The notes under the pieces: generated by a model
Database searches by the model: none
What the model was told of the DNA's origin: nothing
What the model saw: the letters and a program-made list of their open reading frames with translations, nothing else
Program-made: the position numbers and the translations under genes
Assembly (NCBI GenBank): GCA_963556195.1
Contig: OY744521.1
Location: 129,606,788-129,670,787 of the forward strand
Source: Sepiola atlantica
Lineage: Eukaryota; Mollusca; Cephalopoda; Sepiida; Sepiolidae
Direction: 5' to 3'
Length of the DNA: 64,000 nucleotides
Shown here: positions 57,545 through 64,000 of the stretch, piece after piece
Numbering within the stretch: position 1 is the first letter of the stretch
Layout: every line of letters starts with the position of its first letter

Positions 57545-59087
57545 CACTAAGAGTTCTTACACAGATCATCATCAGTAATTGCTCACCGACAACAACCAGT
57601 GGTATTCCCTGGAGTCTGAGTGAGAACAAGTCTCCCCGGATTTACAGTATTCTCCATCTCTTTTTGATAACCACCACAAATAATTTGCGATATCGCAACA
57701 GTCGCTTATCATTGATTTCTCGTTAGTAAGGACAATTTGTCCTCTCTGGGGTTTCGGTAGCAATAAGCCTATCTAAGGTATCAGCACTGTCCGCACTCTT
57801 CCAGTGGAAGTCTTGTTTGTGCTGTCCCTCCTCGGTCTTCTCATCCTCTTTGACCCTCTACAAATATTTTGTGTGGTGTAAGCTTAATTCAGAACCATTT
57901 TTTAGGAGTGGGGAGGGGAAAGGTAAGGGGGAGATTGGGGGAGGAGATCTTATGAGTTTTTTTTCTCCAATTTCTGTACATGGGTTCATTTTTGTGTGGT
58001 GTCATCTGTAGCCGGTGTAATTTATTGGGGGGAGCTTATAAAGTGATCTTTCTTGCATTTTCTGTTCTCTGGTTTGCGATGTGGTGTTCTTCGTGTGGAT
58101 TTGTTTTCTTCCTTTTGTAAATTCCATGTGACTGGTTACCCTTCGTAGCTTATGCGGTTAGTTTCCGCATTCGAGGATTTTCCTTAAGATTGCAGCTGTT
58201 TTGATCATTGTCGTCTTTTGTATGGTTTCAATGATTTCTTTGATTCCAATTTCTCCCAGTCTTTTTTCCAGTTTTTTTTAGATTGTTCCTAGTGCTCCTA
58301 CTATTATTGGTATTATACTTACATTTCCATGCTCCATATTCCTTTCAGTTCTGTCGCTAGGTCCGTGTATTTGCTTCGTTTTTCCGTCTCTTTAATCTTC
58401 ACTCTGTGTCTGCTAAAACGGCGAAGTCTACGATTTTGCAAGATTTTTCCTTCTTGTTGATTATTATAACATCTGGTCTCCTTGGTTGTATGAGTTCGTC
58501 TGTTTGTATCTCCATATCCCAGAGGATTTTGTGTTTTTCGGTTTCCAGTACTGTTTCTTAGTTTATGTTTGCACCATTTGTCTGCGTATTCGAAATTCAA
58601 TTGTCGGCACAGTTTTCAGTGTACTGTTTTCCTAACACAGTCATGTCTGTTCTTGTATTCTTTTTGGGCTAGTTTGCTACATTCACTTATTATATGATTT
58701 ACTATTTCGTCTCTTCGTCCACACAGTCTGCATTTACTGTCTTCTTTGGTTTTATCTATTTTTGCTTTAATGTAGTTTGTCCTAATCGCATTGTTATGTG
58801 CAGCCATCAGTAAAGATCCCATTTCTCTGTTCAAGTGTTCTTTTTCTTAGCCATGCCCAGCTATTTACGTTGGTTTCTTCTCTTGTCAGTCTGATGAAGC
58901 GTCCATGTAGTTTTTTTCTGCACACTTTTCTGTTCTTGTTATTTGATTTATGGTTTCGCTGATTCCCGAGTTGGACGTTGTAACGGTGTCATTTGCTGCG
59001 GTGATTAGCCTTTCCGTGTTCTGAGTTATGTATTTCTCCAGCTCTTTTTTTGAGTCTTCTATACTTACCAGTCCTCTTCCCCTTTCG

Positions 59088-59090
<3 letters not shown>
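57545..59090 (-). pseudogene. 5'-truncated LINE, copy A
   Basis: The minus strand from 59090 reads RKGRGLVSIED and LEKYITQNTERLI, then after gaps NREMGSLLMAAHNNAIRTNY and IKAKIDKTKEDSKCRLCG. RDEIVNHIISECSKLAQKEY (58650-58760) follows. Next come KWCKHK and, across frameshifts, VIIINKKEKSCK and KRSKYTDLATELKGIWSME (58320-58500). This is the C-terminus of a LINE with a CxxC...H...C knuckle and an endonuclease-like tail, likely the same group as the RT piece at 2.3 kb. The 3' untranslated part (57580-58300) resembles copy B. Stops and frameshifts make it dead. Confidence 0.85.
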
Positions 59091-59162
<72 letters not shown>

Positions 59163-59163
59163 T
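59088..59163. repeat. (TTA)n between LINE copies
   Basis: About 25 TTA units. In minus orientation they form the (TAA)n 3' tail of copy C, and copy A starts right after. Confidence 0.96.
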
Positions 59164-59164
59164 C

Positions 59165-59822
59165 TATAGTAGTCTCAACTTTTGTATGTTTTTAGTTGGA
59201 GTTTTCTTTTTTGAACTCAAGTCCATTCTCTTGACTTTAAACATTCAAGCTGCACCATAGCACTTTCGCTGTTCCTAACAGGCAAGCCTTTTGCAGAGTT
59301 GGAAAAGAAATTGTCTCGTCAATCTGTTTCAGCCATTTTGGTTCCAAGCGTTCTAATTACAACGGGAATCACTTTTACTTCTTTAAATGTCCATAGTGTA
59401 ACTAATTCCCATTTTAGATCTTGATATTTATTTATTTTTTCGTGTTCTTTCTCCTACACTCTGGTATCGAAGAGGCAGACTATATCAATGATTAAGAAAG
59501 TTTTATTGTTTTTTTTAGAATAATTAAGTCGGGTTTTGAATGTTCAAGAACCTTATTCGTCTGTATGTGCATGCCCCAAAGAAGTTTGACATTGTCGTTC
59601 TTTTGTACCACTTCTGGTTTATGCTCATACCACTTCTCATTGTGGTTCAATTCATAAAGTTTGAATATATTCCAGTGTAGTACCTGAGCGATTTGTCGTA
59701 TATCCATTTTTTTATACTGATGTTGTACTAGCATTGGCCATTCAGATGCAATATTGTGCTGATATTTCTTCCCTTTCATTACACAATCAGCATATCGGTA
59801 TTTCTGCAGTTTTGTCAATGTA
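59165..59822 (-). pseudogene. 5'-truncated LINE, copy C
   Basis: The minus strand reads KYRYADCVMKGKKYQHNIAS, VLHWNIFKLYELNHNEKWYE, HKPEVVQKND and LEHSKPDLIIL in one open frame to 59492. It then continues in other frames with EKINKYQDLKWELVTLWTF and EVKVIPVVIRTLGT. These are the KWYEHKPE...LExxKPDIVxxDK...KYQDLxxEL...VIPVVIGALGT blocks of the LINE tail. It is a different subfamily from copies A and B. Confidence 0.82.
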
Positions 59823-59824
59823 AT

Positions 59825-60504
59825 ATTTGATGGAGTCTGAGTAACAACAAGCCTCCGGAGATTTCCAGTAAACTCCACCTATTTTCGATAACCATTGGTC
59901 TCCCCTGAGATTTGGGTGACAATAAGCCCCCCCCCCAAGTTCCGCACTCTTCTAGTGGAAGTCTAGTTAGTGCTCTCCCTCCTAGGTCTTTCAATCCTTT
60001 TTGAACCTTCACGACTATTTTGTGAGGTATCAGCCGAGGCTGATGTAATCACTTTATTTTTTGGGACAGCTTATGAACTTTCTTGCAGTTTCTGTTCCTT
60101 AGTTTCATGTGGTGGTTTTCTTCCTGTGGTTTTGTTTTCTCCTGTTGTAATATCCATGTGACTAGTTACCGTTCGTAGCTTATGCATGTTGGTTTCTGCA
60201 TTCAAGGATTTTCGTTAAGATAGTAGCTGCTTTTATCATTGCCGTCCTTTTTATGGTCTCAATGATCCCTTTGATTCCAATTACTCCGAGTATTTTTTCC
60301 AGCTTTTTTGGGGAACTGTTCCTAGTGCCACTACGATTATTGGTATTATATTGACTTTCTTCATGCTCCATATCCGTTTCAATTCTCTGGCAAGTTCCGT
60401 GTATTTGCTTCGTTTTTTGCTGTCTATGATCTTCACTCTGTGGTTGCTGGAACGGACAAAATCCACAATTTGGCAGGATTTTTCCTTCTTGTTGACAATT
60501 ATAA
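59825..60504 (-). pseudogene. 5'-truncated LINE, copy B, with triplet expansion
   Basis: The minus strand from 60504 reads VIIVNKKEKSCQIVDFV, then KRSKYTELARELKRIWSMKK and NIIPIIVVALGTVPQKS, the LINE endonuclease-like tail. The 3' region (59830-60180) matches the tail of copy A (GTCTGAGT.A.AACAAG, GCACTCTTC.AGTGGAAGTC). Directly upstream of VII the triplet array 60505-60634 encodes Asp repeats in frame. The expansion seems to have started from the Asp codon of the conserved PDxxxxDKK motif. Confidence 0.82.
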
Positions 60505-60552
<48 letters not shown>

Positions 60553-60570
60553 TATTATTATTATTATTAT

Positions 60571-60602
<32 letters not shown>

Positions 60603-60634
60603 ATAGTAGTAGTAGTAATAGTAACAGTAGTAGC
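60505..60634. repeat. (CAT)n(TTA)n(TAG)n compound triplet array
   Basis: Three successive triplet types in one phase, about 130 bp, joined to LINE copy B. Confidence 0.96.
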
Positions 60635-60639
60635 TTTAA

Positions 60640-61640
60640 ACCCGCTTCTACAACATACGTCCGGCATTCCAAGGCTGCTTTCCGCTTAATTTAGTACATT
60701 TCTATGAAATAGTTTTATTTAACAGAAAAATAGATTTTGTCAATTCAACCTCTATCTTTCAAACAATTTGAGATCAAGATATTTTCCACGCATTTAATGG
60801 ATGAGAGGAAAACAATATATGGATGTAAAGTGGAGGCAACGATCAAACAATGGCAACAGATTGTCAGGAACAAAACAAAACACCAGATAAAACTGAAATT
60901 TGATTTAACGTTTCGTCAAAAAAAGAAGCTTATATCATTGAGCAAAGATAAAAGGATGGAATTCAATTGGATTGGATCGCGCCTTTCACACGAATGAATT
61001 CTGCTTTAAAACGTTTCAATGTGGAAAACAACATATGACAATCATTGGTTTCTGAAGTAACAATGAAGAAAAACTAAAAATCTAGCTCGACTAATTTGGA
61101 TGAAGAGGAATTATGAAATATAGTCATCAAGCGATAGCTGTTTCGTCGTCTCACAACTCATCAGCGTAGCTAGACATAACGAGCGCATCGATTCCGAGAT
61201 TCTAAACATAGACTACCAACCGTGCCCAACTGGTGTCGGATGTCTTAATATTTGAACTAGCAAACCTGTTACTTAGAAGAAAGTATATAGCTTACATTCG
61301 CTTCTACGATTCAGTAATGTTTTTTACATCTTTTAACATAAAAATGTATTATTTTTCGCTCAAGTAAAAAAATACCCGCATCGTCTAAATAGATCTACTA
61401 TTCGCAGTAGTTGTTATATAATGGTGAACTAGATCTGAGTTTGTATGTTATAACTCAGTAGAATACAACATTTTTATTTCATATTTAATATTCTGTTATG
61501 CTCATGTAGCAAAAAATAAAACACCAACAATATATGTTTCCGAAATTTCAATTTATTATCACATCCAAAGCAGGGTAGCAAATTGATAATTATATGAATA
61601 TTTCATCAGCACAATAGTTCTTTAATCAATATGATAAGGC
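60640..61640. other. AT-rich stretch, no gene
   Basis: Apart from the hammerhead-like relic at 61.15 kb nothing is supported. Confidence 0.4.
61120..61175 (-). other. Hammerhead-like relic (minus)
   Basis: Minus strand: CTGATGA (61158-61164), GTTGT/ACGAC helix II with a 3-nt loop, and GAAA (61141-61144) all fit consensus without extra bases. The sequence after GAAAC does not give a convincing helix III and cleavage site, nor does helix I close. Closely related to 35160-35205. Confidence 0.35.
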
Positions 61641-64000
61641 ACTATTCAATTTAATGATCAATCGCCCGGCCTTCGCACTCCTTCTCTGTCTATTAGCAAG
61701 GTGTAGATGTACAAGCACTAAAATCACCTAGTGCTTGGCCTTGTTTCCTGACTAGGACAATGAACGCCGTCTCTCTTTCTCTCTATCTGGGTAACTTGGG
61801 GAAAGTTTTTACGTCACTAAGTCTTACATGACTAGTCTGGTTTCGCTCTTGTTCTGACAGGTTGAGGGTACAGATCAGACAGCTTGTCTGGCTGTTGTTT
61901 CCGACTGGTAGTTAGGAGCCCAAACTCTTAGGTAGCGCTAAGAACGACTGCTCCATCAACAGTTGTATAATATCGTGGGTAAATGTACGTGTCATGTCGG
62001 GCATGGAAAAGGGACCCTACAGTTATCCCCTGTGGGCTTTCCCGAGGTCACAACCCCATGGACAAAATCACGACTAATGGACTGGTTGTGTGAGCTTATT
62101 GCACCAAACAAGCACCCACTTTGCCCTCTCCACTCCATCTCAAAACAAACATAAATTTACAAAATAGAAAAAAACTAAACCTTAATCAAACACCCAACAA
62201 AAACATTTTTGCCTCCACCCTTGAGGCTCACAGTCACAAATATCCAACATTAACGACTTGGAAACTTTTCTCCTGACAAACTCCCCGGATATCCTAGCAC
62301 TAAGTGAAACAAATCTTCAATCTTCAATCTCCTCTCACCACTGTGACATGACTGATTCCTTCCACTCTACCGTAAGGACTCTGACAGATATATGCATGGG
62401 CTAGGAGTTTATGTTCGGAACACCCTCTCGTTGGCTAGAGAACATAGCTTAGGATCAGATGACCAAGTCTACATGTACTTTAGATTGACGTTACATCACA
62501 GAGTTAGTTACTTATATTTCTTATACCGTTCTCCTTCGACCCAGGACTGAAAGCTTAGATAGAGCACTCTCACTCGACTCGAATGCCCAAGTACATGTAT
62601 TTGGGAATTTTAATGCCCACCACCGTGACTGGTGTGGATTTCCCAGCGTTTCTGATGCATCTGGGAACTCTACGCTTAATTTCTCCTCAGCTCACGACCT
62701 CTCGCAGACTGTCACTTTTCCGATCTGCTTTCCTGATCGTGCGGAACAGCAAGCCTTACTTCTCGACCTGTTCTTTACCTCACTACCCGAGGCTTGTGTG
62801 GTGAATGCTCATAGCCCGCTTTGAAACTCTGATCACGTTGTGGTAATGATACTTATCACCTTAAAAGCTCGTCCAAAAGCTGAAGAGCCGTTGCTCAAAA
62901 CGACGAGAAACTATGAGCAAGCTGACTTTGAATCTGTCAGAGATCACATCAGCGACGCCCCATGAGGTGAAACCTTATCACTCACTGCTGATCAGTGTGC
63001 AAATGAGCTAACTGAATGGGTCAAAGCAGACATTGATGTTTATGTCCACACGCGAAAATTCTTCAGCAAACTCCACTCTCCTGAATGGTTCACCTCAGAA
63101 TGTGCAGCTGCTATTGCTTAGAGGCAGAAGGCATTCCGGAAATTCGGCCGCTATAAGTCAACTGCGAATAAACAGTAATTTATAGAGGCAACAAATGATT
63201 GCAAAGTCGTGATAGATGAAGCAAAGAGAAGGTATACAGAGATAACCAAAAAAACGCATTCAGTCACATAAACTAGGTACTCGTGATTTCTGGAAAATCT
63301 ATAATAATGTGATGAACAATGGACAATCGACAATTCCCTTGCTATCAAATCACAACGATGTTGTTTGCACGGCAACTGATAAGGCTGAACTACTTGCCCA
63401 GCGTTTCACCTTAAACTCACCTTTGGACTCAGCAAACCACCCCTCCCTAAATTCCCATTGCGGACTGAAGCTACCCTTGAGAACCTGGTCATCAACCCAT
63501 CTCAGGTCAGAGAGATCATAAAACACCTTGGCACCACTAAAACCTGTGGGCCTGATGTTATACCAGTAATAGTAATAAACTATACAACAAATGCCTGGCT
63601 AATTCTTGTTTTCATGATAGTTGGAAAATTGCTTCTGTGGTACCAGTCTTCAAATATTCTGGAGATAGAACTGATCCTTTAAACTACCGCCCAATTCCCG
63701 ATCTACTCCCGAACTTTGATAAACTCTTTGAATCATTAATCAATCTAGCGATAGTCCGGCACCTAGTTAATGCCTAACTTTTTTCTGATCATCAATACGG
63801 ATTTAGACAATTACGATCTACCGCAGATATCCTAACACTATATATCATACACTAGACAAGGCAGGTGAAGCTAGGGCGGTAGCGCTTGATATATCCAAGG
63901 CCTTTGACAAGATCTGGCATGAACGGCTTCTCCTAAAACTGCTCTCATATGGTATTACTGGACAAATATTTAATATGATTACATCCTTCCTTAAAAAAAG
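61640..64000 (+). pseudogene. CR1/Jockey-like LINE, cut by window end
   Basis: 61640-62225 is GC-richer and likely the 5' untranslated region. The endonuclease starts near 62228 with TNSPDILALSETNL (catalytic Glu). After a frameshift come GLGVYVRNTL, YLYFLYRSPSTQD, GNFNAHHRDW (62605-62640) and NSDHVVVM (about 62825). A weak linker follows. The RT begins near 63540 with TKTCGPDVIP, then SVVPVFKYSGD and NYRPIPDLLPNFDKLFE. FSDHQYGFRQLRSTADIL and ALDISKAFDKIWHERLLLK, which holds the first catalytic Asp, run to the edge. Stops and frameshifts are frequent. In GDFN the Asp codon has become Asn. YxDD lies beyond the window. Confidence 0.85.

Overview
This window looks like gene-poor, repeat-saturated nuclear DNA from an animal, most likely a coleoid cephalopod such as an octopus. 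That call is inference. It rests on low GC, at least 17 (TA)n tracts of 40 bp or more, many tRNA-headed SINE fragments, decayed non-LTR elements of several types, Helitron remnants and Ty3/Gypsy pol relics, with no bacterial-style gene packing. I found no convincing host protein-coding exon, no functional tRNA or rRNA gene and no CRISPR array. Almost everything recognisable is mobile-element or tandem-repeat DNA.

Layout, left half. 0-3 kb holds a purine-rich tract and a reverse-strand LINE RT fragment. 3.5-8.2 kb is a complete but apparently non-coding LTR retrotransposon with 1.13 kb LTRs, a polypurine tract and a target-site duplication. 10.4-15.2 kb carries a LINE C-terminus, duplicated LINE tail sequence and a Ty3/Gypsy protease-RT relic. 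16.8-17.4 kb is another LINE C-terminus. 19.4 kb is a large mixed trinucleotide cluster. 21.6 kb is a hAT-like MITE. 22.6-22.9 kb is an inverted module with a hammerhead-ribozyme-like core between two (TA)n tracts. 24.5-25.5 kb is the 3' end of a Helitron with a broken PIF1-like helicase. 25.7-26.5 kb is a nested GGCGG-rich satellite.

Layout, right half. 31.4, 41.7 and 52.75 kb carry stretches nearly identical to the branch-site-recognition region of U2 snRNA. Three short tandem arrays (37.0, 52.5, 57.2 kb) share part of that core. 40.2 kb is an RTE-like endonuclease relic. 47-48 kb has several tRNA-headed SINEs, one running into a hammerhead-like module. 48.2-51.4 kb has three copies of a roughly 0.6 kb repeat and a Jockey/CR1-like LINE tail. 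51.8 kb is a Helitron 3' terminus. 53.4-54.7 kb has more SINEs. 57.5-60.5 kb has three head-to-tail 5'-truncated LINE ends on the minus strand. From about 61.6 kb to the right edge runs a CR1/Jockey-like LINE with endonuclease and the start of its RT, cut by the window end.

The most interesting signals are the recurring hammerhead-like modules, some inside SINE-like units and beside (TA)n tracts; the intact-ended non-coding LTR element; and the U2-snRNA-like heads. Coordinates of decayed repeats are approximate, and family names are from visual recognition of protein or RNA motifs, not from a search.
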